64,000 nt of DNA from Norana najaformis (GCA_964023275.1 OZ029916.1:17624150-17688149), one strand, 5' to 3'; positions 1-12,997 are shown, numbered from the stretch's first letter. Notes: generated by a model from the sequence alone, not told the origin. Numbers and translations are program-made.

Positions 1-407
1 AGTCGTTGTTATCGCAAAACTTTGGAATGTTTGAGTCATTTGCACAGAGAAAAGACAAGTGCAGATTTCATTTGAATTGTTCAATAAGGTTGAAATTCGT
101 CATAAAGCCGAGTGGTTGCATTGAAAAACACCTTATGGTGCATCTTTAAAAACAGATTGCCAATCAATTTCGGTCTCAGGCCAAATTGCCTCTCCTATTG
201 AGCTCGAGTTCGTAACGGTCTTTGGCCCTTTATCTTTTTCAGTTAATTTTTCTTTGTCGTTATCTAATCTGCAGTCAAAAGAGGTCAACAATAACTGACC
301 CTGATCCTGTAATTGTTCTTCAAGTGTGACTCTCGTACATTAGCAGATAACTCTCAATGAGTTCGTGACAAGTCTGTTTCGTTCATTTAAATCAAGTATA
401 TCCTACG

Positions 408-535
408 TGGGGCACGGTAGCCGATTGGATAAAACGTTCGGTTTGTAACGCGAAGAGTAAGAGTTCGAGCCCCCTCTGAGACGGTTACTGTGGAGGGACC
501 TATAGCATGTTCTTCGCTCAAAATTGTTCAGCGCC
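408..535 (+). repeat. tRNA-derived SINE copy (family 1)
   Basis: The head is tRNA-like: an A-box-like TAGCCGATTGGAT is followed about 50 bases later by a B-box-like GAGTTCGAGCCCC. A conserved body, GACGGTTACTGTGGAGGGACC, follows. The same arrangement recurs at 21195 on the plus strand and 24685-24825 on the minus strand, so this is a dispersed family rather than a tRNA gene. Confidence 0.65.
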
Positions 536-540
536 ATCGA

Positions 541-2589
541 TTGATGCTTAGTCATTAGATTGATGGTCAAGTACGCATGATTAACTCATAATTTCAAATT
601 CTGATAATTATATCTAGCAGAGGCAGAATGCTCGTTACCCAATATTACAGTAAGTCTCGAGTCATTGGGTCTAACTGAAATTTCCAAGCTCTGACATCAA
701 ACGCATGCATAGGCTGTTCCCTTTGGGACTTTTTCTTGAGACAACTTCTACGCAGATTTGTCCAATGATATGCCAATTATGAGTGCAGGCATTCAAAATT
801 GACATAAAACTTGTTTTGGGGCAAAAACAAAAACCGCTCAATTTTCGCGTATACTGACATTTTTGAACGATTTTAAAGTTTTTCTTTGATGATTTGTGAT
901 AAATTAGAACACGGTGTATGTTGCAACATTTGAATAAAACTCAAAACTGATGCAAAAATTTGCCTGCGTATTTGACCTACAATTTTTCTTCCAGATATAT
1001 CTGCTAATCATTCATATTTATTATTGGCTTTTGGTATCCCGAAACCACAAGAAACGCATGAAACTGCCAAAAACTTGTGGTAAGAAACGAGAAAGCTATT
1101 TAAGCTTAAATAAAATCAAGGCATTTGCCAATTTTTAGGCTTTAAGGGTGTAAATCTGTAAAAAATAATTTATCGCATCATCACAAGACGGTTTCACTGT
1201 GGTATCTGAAGCAACAATGTGGAACGCTGCCTGAAGACTATACTAATTTACCAGCATTACATCACCGCTCAGAAGTTTTTAACTGTTGACAAAAGGCATA
1301 TATCCATGGCTTTATTATATCTGAAGCTCATTCCAGGTGGGTGGGCCAACAATTCAGAAGACACAGCGTTGTATAGCCCACGTGTGTGCAAATGAAGCAG
1401 TTATAGTTCGTCGTCTAGCAATGGACTCATTGAATCTGCAATCTACCAAATTGGAGATATGAACAACTAAGCTCATGCAAGTAACCAAGGATAACACTCA
1501 GCTAACATTATCATAAACGAAATGTCAGCAGTTGGCTGGGCACGCGTCGCTATCAGATGCTTCACTGCAACAAATGTAATTGACCTGTCTGCTTTTGAAG
1601 GGTTATAAATACGTCTTTCTTAGGTCACTCGTTTCTCTGTTTCCTTGAAGGTTATCAATCAGTCTACCATTTTTAAGAACCTGTATCTTCAAGAACGATG
1701 TCGACTTTCAAATGCCGATAAGAAATGATTTATAACTTTGGGGTCCGCTTGTCTAATTCGTCAACCAGATGCAGAAGCCTCTTCCCGATTAATGGTTTTT
1801 TTAAATCATAGTCATTAAAATGCCTTTCTTGCAAACGACCAGCCGAAACTGGCCGGTCATGCGTTCCACAGTAAGATATGCTGATCGATATGATTATAAC
1901 CGATCTCGACTGACGCAGGTGTGTTGATCCGGTGTTGTGTTCTAATTACTGAACTTGGTTGCCTAAACCTATTCCTAAACCTGATGTTTATGTTTGTCTT
2001 AGGAAGACACTAAACAAGGAACGACAAAATGCTAATGAACAAAAAGACTTGAAATTAGTTGGGGCATAATTTCAGCTTTAATGGTAGTGCATATTTCAAA
2101 AGAGATACGTTATATGTTTGACTCAGAACTCAGGTTCCAGAAAGCTCCATAATTGCTGAACCTACAGCAATAATAATCCTAAGAATTCATTTTCAAATCA
2201 GAGATAAAGACATATATTTTCAATACCTTATTTAACTGTTAAATTACTTGATCACTACATGTGTGGCTGTTGTTAGATCGATTTATATCGCCATAATTAA
2301 ACCTACAATTATAGCCACTGACTTGGCAACGTAGATGAAGTTGTATGAATTGACCAAGCAATTTGTTCTAGTACATCCTACACATCTGCATCGCTAGACC
2401 TATTGTTTAGCAACATGTGTTGCCTTTAACCCGCTTCTTGCACAGCGCAGACAGATTCGCAGCCTTCCACTTTACTTCATTGTCCCCAGGTTTCTATAGC
2501 TCTAGTAAAGTTTCCAGCCAAACCGGTTATATTATGTTAATATTCATAAAAGAATTTCATAACAATATTTATATATGCCAACACTGAAC
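541..2589. other. no recognisable gene or element
   Basis: AT-rich sequence without long open frames, clear microsatellites or recognisable transposon protein fragments. The short open frame near 950-1138 shows no protein-like features. Confidence 0.5.
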
Positions 2590-2705
2590 GTTGACAGGAC
2601 AATTCGGCTCAGGTTTTATAATCGGCGCAAGACAATTCCGTGCAGGACAAGTCGTCGTAGGGACATTTTGCCGCAGAGACAATTCAGTGAAAAAACGTAC
2701 ATTGT
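2590..2705 (+). repeat. clustered GGACAATTC/GTCGTAGGGAC motifs
   Basis: Several spaced variants of a motif occur here: GACAGGACAATTCGG, CAAGACAATTCCG, GGACAAGTCGTCGTAGGGAC and AGAGACAATTCAG. The reverse complement of the same motif (CCTACGACGAATTGTCCCTGAG) is at 4368-4395. This could be the subterminal part of a TIR DNA element about 1.8 kb long. I see no transposase between the two clusters. Confidence 0.35.
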
Positions 2706-4344
2706 AAAGCCAGAGGTACATTTACACAAATGAGAATAAGAGTCTTAAGAAAACATTCAACTTTCATGGCAAGCGCGTTATACGCTATTGGCTGACAATC
2801 TTTTGAAGATGTCAATTGGTCATGCTTCAAACTGTCGACTTCTCCTATCTGTATTATAGTATTAACTCGAAAAAAGACACAATTACTTTGATTTTCGTAT
2901 GTATAATTAATTAAATGGACAGTTTATTGATGATACTTCAGCTTTTGACATAAAGAATCTATCAACGACATATTAAACTCAATTATCAACTGAGTACTAT
3001 CGCTACAAAATCTTTTGCACACTCTTTCAACAATACATTTGCGCCTGCTTCTTATAGGCTCTTTCCAGTCACGACAGCAGAACAGGTCAGACAGGTCTAG
3101 ACCGGTCCATGTCTCATCGCAACGCAGGCTTAACGTTTTCTGCGCAAGCGCCAACATTATAAAATGTGCGCCAGCCAACGTCATACCACTCCAGCACGCG
3201 TTCGATGCGTGGCAGAGAGACGCATCCAGTCAGAAGCAAGTGATCAATACTTGGCAACTAGACGCACCTAGTAACTGCATACATGTGGTCGACGCTTACA
3301 CAAACAAGTCAACAACCAGATGACTCGTTGGTGTGCTGGAATGGAAACTTACAATACAAAGAAACGCGCTTTAAACTTGCCGATTATTTAGCGCAGTATT
3401 ACGTTCACACTGTTAATATTCCAGTTATAATATAAGCCTATAAACGAATGCTATAACTAACGCCATGTACAATATAAAAGCTTACATAGTTCGAAAAAAA
3501 CTCCGCGCGTCAACCAGCGCACAAAATATACCACCTTAGGCAAACATTAATTCGACGAGTGTCCATAGCATGATTTAAATACCTCAAGTAAAAAACATTT
3601 CAGATAACATTTGTCAACGTATCTACCTAAACAAACCGTACAAATTTGCCATAAAGTATTCAACTATCTCGACATACGAGTATTCCAAACTGCTCAAAAA
3701 TATATATGAATATATATATGCAGTTTCTCAATGTCAAATATATCGTTAGATATGTAACAACTACCCGTCTTAAGATAGAGATTTTCAAACGCTTGAAACC
3801 GTGTGCAACTAAGGATAGGCTTTACTGCTAAAGGCACAAGAGCGTGCATATATATTCTCTAAATATATACACTCATTAGCAAACCAGTGTATATATATAT
3901 GTGTGTGTCTATACTTCTCCACTTAAGGAAGGCAAAGCACTTTTCCGCTTCTTAAGCTTCCTCCACTTCAGTCACGGTTTCGCTTCTCCAGTCCATCCGA
4001 CCGAAACTTCCTTCGAATTCCCCGAATTCTTCTTCAGCTCGCTCTGTCTCCCACCGACTGACTTAAGACCGTCTATGTCGTCGATCTACTTCTCGTCCGC
4101 CGTGTACAACAGCCAACCAGGCCACGTATCCCACGCACTAGGTAAGGTCTCAGACTATGGCGCATTTTGTGTCAAACTCATCTCCGACATCAAGAAGAGC
4201 CAGAAGCGTGACTTGTCCAGAGTCCAGTGCATCACAGATTTCAGATATACGGCGAAGCATAACCGCTCTGTTGAGTGGCCCTTTCGCTATGATTCCATTT
4301 GTCGCTATAGTATCTTACGGCACGGTATAAATAAATTGGCATAC

Positions 4345-4400
4345 AACAATATTTCTTGCGACGAATCGTCCCTACGACGAATTGTCCCTGAGCTAAATTT
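4345..4400 (-). repeat. inverted partner of the 2590-2705 motif cluster
   Basis: Holds GCGACGAATCGTCCCTACGA and the adjoining GAATTGTCCCTGAG, which are reverse-complement versions of motifs at 2595-2700. The two clusters could be decayed ends of one element or independent repeat copies. Confidence 0.35.
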
Positions 4401-4409
4401 GCTATAGAT

Positions 4410-6280
4410 CCATACAGAACTATAGCATAATGAGCTCAAATATATTTATATAACCATGACGCTATAAAACAAACGCGATGTCCACGGGATAACAACTTGA
4501 ACAGATTTATTACTATTACTTCAACTTTTTCACAGTGATTTCCATTTGACTTCGCAAAGCAGTTTAGTGGAGAAGATTTGGCTTGAGGATTGCCCCTCTG
4601 CTCACGAATTGCTTAGATGTTTCAAGCATTACCTAACTACGCAAGGGTCCACGCCCAACGTATCCAGGAAGAAATCACATTGAAAGCATGTGTAACTGCT
4701 TATGTGATAACCTGAGTGTACTCATTCTAAGCGCACGGACTTTGGTGACTAAATTAGATACGCGTTCCGCTGAAGTGGGTCCAAGTGAATACACTCAAAA
4801 ACGAGTAAAATTATAGCTTGCAAAACGGCTGCAAAATAAATTAGCCAAAGTCTTACGAAATCTACAGTCGAGTCTCGCATATCAAACTCTCTTATGTGTC
4901 GTCAAAATTATACTACATAATAAATCGATGAAGCTGTTGTTCAATTTCAAGAAGAGCAGTTCGTCGTCCTCTGCTTGCAAAGCCTGATCGATGGAATAAA
5001 ATCCATGTTGCGCTGAAATAGCTCCGAAACTGCGAACTTGATTGCGTGACGTCTAAAGGGGCTTGAAAAAGAGATAATAAGGCAATGAGCCCCTACATCT
5101 TAGCTTGGAGGGCCAAGTCATTGGCTTGCCCAACCCGAAATTAGGCTGGTAAGTGTGCAATCATCGGTCGAAATAGGTGCATAATTATTTATTGATATCA
5201 TTAACACTGCAAGTAAACATCATTATTACCAATAAGTGCATCAATATTGTATAATTTCTATAAAAACAACTTTTCAGCCAGGTCCGATGAAAGCCGAAGA
5301 AGGTCGTAAGCACAGAGTTTTGAGTGTCACGTCGTCCCATCTACTCACTCACCCTATAATGTCTACTGTTAGACGTTGCAACTGGTTGTAAAAGCTTTTA
5401 TGTCCACATTCCAAAGTGAATGATGCACATTCATAAGGCCACCTTGCAAGCGGCTATTAGGGGACTGCCACAGAAGACTTTCAGCTCTTTTGTTTGGACG
5501 AACTTGGTCTTGCAACAATCCTGTAGGTCGATCCTCATGTGAAACTGCCAGCTCTCCAAGTCTGATGCAAAAGTTTATGGCGGAGTATTGGTTTTACCCT
5601 AAGCATGGCAAACCCCTATCGTTTAACTCCAGCCTAGTAACCCACACAGGTTACCATTAAATTATCCTTTAACTGTTACATTTCTTGCAACGAATTCCAT
5701 CAGATAAAACCGTTGGTGACCCGGTCTCCGCCCCATACACCCCTTTTAAATTTTAAAAAACTATTTTGGAATACTTATATAGCAACACTTCAAGAGAAAC
5801 TAATTAATCAGAGGCGCTCTGTATGCTACCCGAAATGATGTTAAATGTCTTGAACAATAAAAGATTTAGCAGTTAGTAAGCATAATTAGATAAGCACAAG
5901 CGTCACCAGTAAATGCTCGCGGGCACACACACGCGGAACCCAAAACCAGTGACTATTCTTAATCAAAAAGTTCATTTTGGGAGTCATTTTTAACTTCTCT
6001 CGGAAACCCTAGTCGTTTACACATGAGTTGCCCTTTAAAAGCCACATTTTCAATAGGAATTTTATACGCTACAGAAACCAATTGGTGGCCGGTGTTCCAG
6101 CTCGAAACCAGCTGGAAAGTTTAATAACTAATTCTCAACCACCCAAGTCTTGATAAGGTTTTAGACCAGAGATGTTGGTTTTAACCCTGCGGGGAAACCG
6201 CCAATTGTATGCACAATATTACCCCTGAAAAGTCAAATGTCTGAATACATGGAAAGCTTGTCGATTTTGGAAAACGACTG
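4410..6280. other. no recognisable gene
   Basis: Only a short dispersed motif stands out: CACTTCAAGAGAAACTA near 5790, shared with 18730-18760. That motif follows a TATATAGC-type sequence seen at several LINE or SINE ends in this window. Confidence 0.4.
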
Positions 6281-6639
6281 CTGATAAAATGATAAGGAGA
6301 AGAATAGCAAAGCGGTGAAAGCAATTATGAGATTCAAGCTCATTTGGAAAGCAGAGAAAGTAGCATGCAGACTATAGTGGACATTATCAGGACATACATA
6401 CTCAGTGTGCTACCAAAGAGAGCGAAAAATCTGAATAACAAGACAGAAGGATTTTGACAAAAGGATTTTGTGCATCAGATGACATTAGAAAATCACAAAC
6501 GCTGAATTACGAACACGAGTGGGTTTTGCACATAAAATATTGTGTAGCAGGTAATGGAGTAGAAACGGAATTTCTTTGGAGACACATACATATAATAGAT
6601 AACACCCAGCTGGTAAAAAAGTCGTGTATGGAGTCAGAT

Positions 6640-6765
6640 CAAGAAAGACCAAACAGAAACCGGCCGGACGATGTCATGGATTGGTGCGAGACAGTTGTAC
6701 ATACGTTGAACATTTTGGCACTGGACAAATGCGACTGGAGAAACACAGTCAGATCAACACCAACG
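6640..6765 (+). mobile_element. RTE-like LINE 3'-end remnant
   Basis: The plus-strand frame contains a stretch around NRPDDVMDWCETVVHTLNIL followed by ALDKCDWRNTV. This matches the usual end of RTE-type ORF2 proteins, where a GRP..W.DD...W segment precedes a LA.DR..WR motif. The upstream sequence is too decayed to place more of the element. Confidence 0.4.
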
Positions 6766-7535
6766 GGCAGAGATATAAAGAAACTCAACATCGCCCATAA
6801 TATTATATGCAGTTAAGAAGACAAACAAAGAGATCCAGTCGGTCATACGACACGCATCATCTTTGCAAAACTGGTCTAAACTAATTAAAAGAGGCTTTTA
6901 TAGCACTATTATACAAACTACAGACAGCCTTGATTGGTATAATTGAATAGGATCAACATATCCTGTACTCGACCTGATGCGTGAAGTGATTTGTTTAGCC
7001 ATTTTGTTTCGGTGATAACCGTAATACCAATGATTACGCAGTGAGAAGTCAGTCTACGATTAGCATTAGCCTGATAATTATGACCCTTTAATTTTCTATC
7101 TCCAGGAATTTCGTTTTTGCACTCAATGTAGGCTTGAAGAGTAGCGGCGAGGATTGTCACACGTCCAAACAATGAAGCTTTGATCAATTGTGTCACGCAA
7201 CATTAAATTTCACTTCGCCTTTCGATCTATTGCAAGTGATCTTTATAGCAACGGGGTGCAAATTAAAGCTGTCTTTTATCAAAACTTTGTAACAAAAATT
7301 TCGCTTTTGCAAGTGCCGCCTTATGTTAAGTCTCATGAAGTTTCATATTTACCATACCGAAAAATATAGATACAGACTAACGGAGTACGTGCAAGAACGC
7401 AAACAGCAGCTAACTGTGATAAAACTGACTGATCAAGAACACCTCTTATTCATCTGGTCTAGTTCACTGAACTGTCTTCAAATGCATCCAAGTGTATCTT
7501 TGCAGTAGGGGGCCTGTATACGAGACTAGATATCT

Positions 7536-8335
7536 CAAACCCGCCTATTTTTAACCTGAACAAAACTGAGGAAGCCGAAGAACAATACGATCGTCTGCAC
7601 GCAGTGACCCTCCCAGATCTCTTCTGCTCAACATTTCAATCTTCCTACAAGGTATACTGTTTTTGTCAGTGCCTCTGATTCGTGACATACTTGTGACGCT
7701 TGACTCCAGTCGTACGTTGCCAACATTACACCGTCCTGTTACTTTTACCTGAGTCAATTTCGACCAAATCGTTGATTCTAAGTCATGACGATCTTGTCCG
7801 TTTACTCGTCCAATCACGCCTCGACTACTGCATTTCAACAATCTGTTATATTCCCCCTTCGCCTATGATTTCTTACAGCCTGTTGTACATGCAGATGATC
7901 ATCTTGTTTTTCGGCTTCCTCCAAGATCTCCAGTGATAAGCTTATTGTCTTCAAAATTACACTGTCTTTTCCAGCTATCTCTTCTATCTAAACTCTTTTC
8001 CAGCTCGGTTCCAGCTTAAAGTAGCTGTCCTTGTATACCAGGCGCTTCATGGTCTAGCGTCCACCTGCCTTGCTGAGTTGTTCGTTACAAGCGCGCTTAC
8101 TTCTGCAGGGACAAACTTAAGACCAGCTCCCTCTGGCCAGCTGTTTGTCTCATCCTATCAAAGAAAAATTTCGATGTCCCCGCTTTTACATGTCACTGGC
8201 CAATGTCTAGAGGAATTTACTACCACGATCTTGCGGGACCAAGCTCTTATTCTGTATGGGCTTTCTCATTTCGCAAACAATTGAAGACACGCCTTTTCCA
8301 GGTAACCCGCGTTTTCATGCGGTTAAATAAATCAG
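7536..8335 (+). mobile_element. decayed CR1-like LINE fragment
   Basis: Plus-strand pieces match the later part of a CR1-type reverse transcriptase. There is an LNLNKTE remnant near 7555, a degraded 'vrdLGVtLDs..tL' block near 7680-7740, LVQSRLDYC at about 7812-7838, and a FQLKVAVLVYQALHGLAS segment around 8010-8060. Frameshifts and stops are frequent. The 3' end probably lies near 8330, by a CAGCGCGACATAAA motif resembling the ends of other CR1 copies here. Confidence 0.6.
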
Positions 8336-8734
8336 CGCGACATAAATTTCTGGTTAATAAAATTAGCAACAGTTTAAAAATTGTTACCGTCTTTTGTAGT
8401 AAAGAAGTTTTGAGTGTCCGAAAAATTGTGCAAAAAGCAACAAAAAATGTGTTATACGATTTTTAGAGGTAGCAGTGATTCCACATTCGGCAAAATTTCT
8501 TCCTGCAACCGAAATGTTGCAAGAATTGTTTCCGATACTGTTTTCAAATGAAATACACGTAGGAAATAAAAGTACAAATCGTTATAGGCCTCTTATAGAT
8601 GGCGCCACTTCTCGATTGCTACTCTGCTTCAATAGTCTTGCTAGTAATAAGCCATTTTATGTCGAGTGTAAAATTCATTCGGTAGATGGCATGGCTTTTA
8701 GAGAAAAACAGACGGGATGGAATAGAAACTAGGC

Positions 8735-8885
8735 CATAATCGCAAGTAATTGTAATCGTAAGCTCGAGATTTCTACAGCGCCCAAAGAAAGCTAAGTCGC
8801 GGGAACCAACTTATTCACAGTCGCTCAGTCAAAACAATTTCGATAGGCAGGAAAGATTCGGTTCCAGGTCAAGATCTAAGCTGAT
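8735..8885 (-). mobile_element. CR1-like 3' end, antisense
   Basis: On the minus strand this reads as a CR1 3' UTR ending in GGGCGCTGTAGAAATCTCGA followed by a short (ATTACR)n-type tail. Related copies occur at 31372-31732, 50157-50455, 57068-57145 and 61170-61265. No protein-coding part remains in this copy. Confidence 0.55.
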
Positions 8886-9375
8886 GTTTTTAATCTATTT
8901 GGTTGCAATGGGTTGGTGTAACAAAGACGCAAGAAGTTCATATCTTATTCGAATTCCGTATTCATCTATCACTCTACGGTGAATCATATGTTTCCACGTA
9001 TAAACGTTAACGCACGATCAAATGTTCTGAAAGTGCAGAACCAGTCTCTGTAGAAGTCCGAACGTACAGAATTAATGAGTCAATTCCGCAACCAACAAAT
9101 TGGCCAAAACGACACGATAGGCAAAAACAGCGACTATAGCTTGACCGCGAGCATGCGCATGCCTCCATCATAATGCCTATGCATAAGAAATTTGAAAGAA
9201 GGACTGAGAAAGCACGATTGCGTAATCTGCATGCAAAGATTCCTTCTCCGATTGACCATACACTTAATATTTTTCTTCTAACGACTATAGCGGTAACATA
9301 AAGCGATAACCGCCTTCAGTCTGTTTTTTGGGCGGCCCTCACGATCCCTTCTGGTCCCCTGTCTTCTTTGATCTC

Positions 9376-9974
9376 CCCAGGTTTCCGTCCTAGCTCCTCT
9401 CCTCTATATTTTATATACCTCTGATCTAGCTCGGACCCTCCTCCCACTGAGTGTTGCCGTCCTTCAGTATGCAGACGACACCCAGGCTTATGCCCATGGT
9501 CCGGCGGAGGCGGCCCCTGCCCTTGTCCAGAGGATTCTCGATGCCACATCTGTCCTTGACCTATGGATGTCCTCCAATCGCATCCGTTTGAACTGTAATA
9601 AGACCCAGTTCATCTGGCTTGGCGGCCGCTTGCAGCTCGCCAAGATTGAGCTCTCCTCCTTACGCCAGAGATTTCCGGATATCTCCTTCTCTACTGGGGT
9701 CCGGGATCTCGGGGTTGTGCTGGATCAGGAGCTTACCCTGTCTGCTCATGTTAACAGCGTCTCTCGCTCTTGTTTTTACCATCTTCGTCAGCTCCGCACT
9801 GTTCGCCGTACTCTCCTTCCACGTTATCTCCATTCTGGTCCATGCCCTCATTTGCACTAGAGTTGACTTTTGGTAACGCCATCTTTACCGGCCTATCGCT
9901 AGCCAACACTGCAAAGCGACAATATGTGCTTAACTCTGCTGCTCGTCTCATTGGAGGCTGTACTGAAAGATGAG
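9376..9974 (+). mobile_element. CR1-like reverse transcriptase fragment, 5' part
   Basis: A frame open from about 9378 to 9860 encodes the palm of a non-LTR reverse transcriptase. It has a SVLAPLLYILYTSDL block (motif 4), the catalytic QYADDTQ at 9465-9485, then LNCNKTQFIWLG, GVRDLGVVLD and the SRSCFYHLRQLR segment typical of CR1-clade elements. After about 9840 the frame shifts, and the homology continues through ICTRVDF and LNSAARLIGG to about 9970, where it stops abruptly. It resumes at 10690. Confidence 0.8.
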
Positions 9975-10478
9975 TTTGCTTGTGAGTCCTGCGAATCAAG
10001 GGTCGCTGGCGAACACAAGTCTCCTTTCAGGATATGGTGGAGAGCGGTGCTATTGATCAGAGGCTTTATCTTCGGGGGACTTTATGCCTTTAACAGCACG
10101 CGGGTTCGTGAATGGATCAGTCCGACCGTACAGAGACGTAACACCGATTCTCTCTTTCGCACGTATATTACAAATATTTACACCGTATACCGTATTTACA
10201 ACAAATTCAGCAAACTCAGAGTCTTTGATTCGCATCGGCCTATTGATCTGGAGAGGTCCGTTTAAGAGATACAGGTTTATTATTTTTCTTCTGTTCTCCG
10301 GAGCCTAACGCCTCTTTCGACCGTTGTTTAGCGAATGCCTTCTTCGCTTCGCACCCTTCCTTAACTTTCCCCTTCATCTGTCAATCATCCAACTTCTCCC
10401 TTTCGCCATCCGATCAGCATCCCTCTGTTCCGCCTGTCTCTCTCTCGTTCTCTCTCTCTCCCTCACACACACACACAC

Positions 10479-10513
<35 letters not shown>

Positions 10514-10689
10514 TACTTCCACATGTCTATCACCGGCGTCCTATCCGCCTCTCGTTAATGACATCCTCGCCTCACTGTTCTCCAGTGTTCCATGCAAAAT
10601 TAATTACACAAACACAATAGCTAAATTATCGGACGTAATACAATCTACAATATGCAAAACCCTAAAATCCTCATTGTTTTTACAACTTT
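9975..10689. other. about 715-bp insertion splitting the CR1 copy
   Basis: The CR1 protein homology breaks after NSAARLIGG and resumes about 715 bases later at YGHISSYICDTLHWLPV. The intervening DNA is therefore foreign to the CR1 element. It contains an open plus frame (about 9985-10265) with no recognisable match and a compound (CT)n/(CA)n microsatellite at 10439-10512. I do not see terminal repeats or a clear target-site duplication. Confidence 0.5.
10439..10512. repeat. compound (CT)n(CA)n microsatellite
   Basis: Runs of TCTC, a short CACACACACACAC block and a longer uninterrupted CT run. It lies inside the sequence interrupting the CR1 copy. Confidence 0.9.
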
Positions 10690-11141
10690 TCACTACAGGG
10701 GCATTCCAAAATATGGCCACATCTCCTCTTATATTTGTGACACTCTTCACTGGCTCCCCGTCCAGCAGCGTGTCCACTTTAAGATCCTCTCCCTCATGCG
10801 CAATTGTGTTCTTGGCTCTGCTCCCCTTTACCTCATTCACTTCTGCACTTTGGTCTCCTCCTTGCCGGGCAGTAGCCACTCAGGATCTCCTGTTTGTCCC
10901 TCGAATGCGCACCGCTACTGCCCAGCCCAGAATCTTCACCTACGTTGGTCCCACTTGCTGGAATTGTCTCCTTCGAGAATTGCAACTTGAGCTCCTTTCT
11001 CTCCCCCTCTCAGTGTTCCGTAGGCGCCTGAAGACTGTACTGTTTAACATTGATTTTACTCCTTCGGGTCGAAAGCACCTCTGTTGAGTTTATTCTCTAA
11101 GAAGCGCTTTATAAATCTCAAATCACAATTACAATTACAAT
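10690..11141 (+). mobile_element. CR1-like LINE fragment, 3' part with tail
   Basis: Continues the element at 9376-9974. The protein homology runs DTLHWLPVQQRVHFKILSL, then LLFVPRMRTATAQPRIFTYV, then LPLSVFRRRLKTVLFN, which is the usual CR1 ORF2 carboxyl end. After the stop comes a short 3' UTR with AAGCGCTTTATAAATCTC and a terminal (ACAATT)n repeat, the CR1-type tail. Frameshifts are present between blocks. Confidence 0.75.
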
Positions 11142-11277
11142 AGAACTGAAATCGCTCCGATTTGAAACTGAGAAAACATTGTGTTTGACAACCACTCAGC
11201 TTTGAATATAACTAAATCGCTGAAGCATGTTTGTTGACTCGGCGCTTTAATGAAATTAAACTGAACAACCTGCTCGA

Positions 11278-11450
11278 AGCAAGTCGAGTAGAAGGAGGAG
11301 GAGAAAGAGGAGGGGTAGTGGAAGAGAAAAGGAGGACGATGGGAATATGAGGATAATGCAGGAAGAAAGGAAGGAAGGAAGAAAAGAAGGAATTAGGAAA
11401 AGGATGAAAAAGAAAAGACGAAAAAAGGAAAGGAAATAAGAAATGAAAGG
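11278..11450. repeat. polypurine GGA/GAA tract
   Basis: About 170 bases almost entirely of A and G on the plus strand (AGGAGGAGGAG, GAAAGGAAGGAAGGAAG and variants). Apparent leucine/phenylalanine-rich open frames on the other strand are artefacts of this composition. Confidence 0.85.
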
Positions 11451-11954
11451 AGTTAGCGTCGAGCTATACAAGAGTCTGAGACTGAACCCACCAACTGTCA
11501 AGCGGTTGGTACGTTTGAATATCGGTCGGACATTAAACTCCCAGTCAAGACAAAAAGAAATTCCAAGCTTTCGGTTCCACTAATCACCCGTTTCAAACTC
11601 ACTTTTAGGGAATTAAACTTCTCCACGTGCGCCAACTGAGATACAGACATTGCATTATCTAGTGTCTAAACACATACCAAGACATCGACCGTACTTTATG
11701 TTGAAATGACTTGTCTTCTGACATGGCCTATGGCTGAGAGCAATGCAATGTAAGTCTAATGTAAGAAGACAATTTATATAGCGCAAAAATGTTTAGAGGA
11801 GAAATTGGAAGGACAGAGAGGTAAGGCCATGTCACAGACTGCGATAGTTCATAATGCTACGAAATGTTAACCCATTTCGAACATTTTGAATACCCCCGAG
11901 AGCAGAAATAGATAACGTTGCGTAATACTGTGACTTACAAAACTTTGCCTATCT

Positions 11955-12195
11955 TACTACATACACACATACATACACACATACATTCAAACATAACTAC
12001 ATACAAACATACACACATACATACGTACATCTATACACACAAGCATACATAAACATACATTCGTACATGCATACACACATACACGTATACATGCATACAC
12101 ACATATAATACAAACACACATGCATGCATACACACATTCATGCACACGTACATTCATGCACATGTATACACATATATACATACATACACACATAT
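11955..12195. repeat. degenerate (ACAT)n tetranucleotide array
   Basis: Imperfect TACA/CATA repeats over about 240 bases. Similar arrays occur at 38645-38790 and 42784-42935. Cysteine/valine-rich frames across it are not genes. Confidence 0.85.
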
Positions 12196-12612
12196 TCAAA
12201 CGTTTACTCATACTTAGGAATATATTTATCTACGCTGCAGGTATCCAGGCAGGCGGTGACTGTCGAAGGTCGAGCGACAAGAGTGGCCTTCCACGCACTA
12301 CAACCAGTTGAATAGTCCATGCACTGGGTTGCTTCTTGCTCTAGGATTCGTTATGGCTGTAGGTATGACTAAACAAAGGTCATTAACAAATCACGCCAGA
12401 GTCTCAACTGAAAAGACTGCAGATGGCGGTCAGCCATAATTTATTGGCTTAACTTTGCTTGCGCATATCTAAAAGCAAGTGCCACTGAACACATACATGC
12501 TGTATGGCGAATTTGCTTTTTGCATCTACCCGTTGCGCAAGCATAGACCTGCACGCCGCCCATCTAAGGGTCGGCGGCAAAGTGAGTTCGCCCTTGGCCA
12601 ATCAGTCGGAAT

Positions 12613-12630
12613 CCTTTCTTCTTCTTCTTC

Positions 12631-12662
<32 letters not shown>

Positions 12663-12700
12663 CTTCTTCTTCTTCTTCTTCTTCGTCTTCGTCTTCTTCT
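12613..12700. repeat. (CTT)n microsatellite beside a transposon end
   Basis: A long TTC/CTT run with a few GTC variants. It ends about six bases before the left terminus of the TIR transposon at 12707, so the element probably inserted at the edge of, or next to, this array. Confidence 0.9.
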
Positions 12701-12706
12701 TTATTA

Positions 12707-12836
12707 CACTGGATCACAACGATTTTGCTACTGAAAGTAATGCATGTGTCTTATATTGATTCAAATGTGCTGATTCCAAATATGAAGTCAGAATCTGCCC
12801 AGCACGTCTAGATTTTAAGTTATGCATGCATTCAAG
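12707..12836 (+). repeat. left terminal inverted repeat
   Basis: Pairs with the right end at 14965-15103. The match is interrupted by small indels near the tip and strongest at 12768-12816. Confidence 0.75.
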
Positions 12837-12997
12837 TAATGACGTAAGGACTCGTTTTCGGTTATGTCTGTACATTCTGTTTTATGTGTCTCCACGATTA
12901 CTGCCAGTGATACGTACATGCCTGCAAGTGTCGCCTGAAATATTCCTAACAGCAAGCCTGCAGCAGCCGCTAGACATGATTGGGCATGTCAGCGAGC

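Noticed and set aside
12479-12811. Serine-, leucine- or glutamate-rich proteins across 12.6-12.7 kb
   Set aside because: All are translations of the (CTT)n microsatellite.
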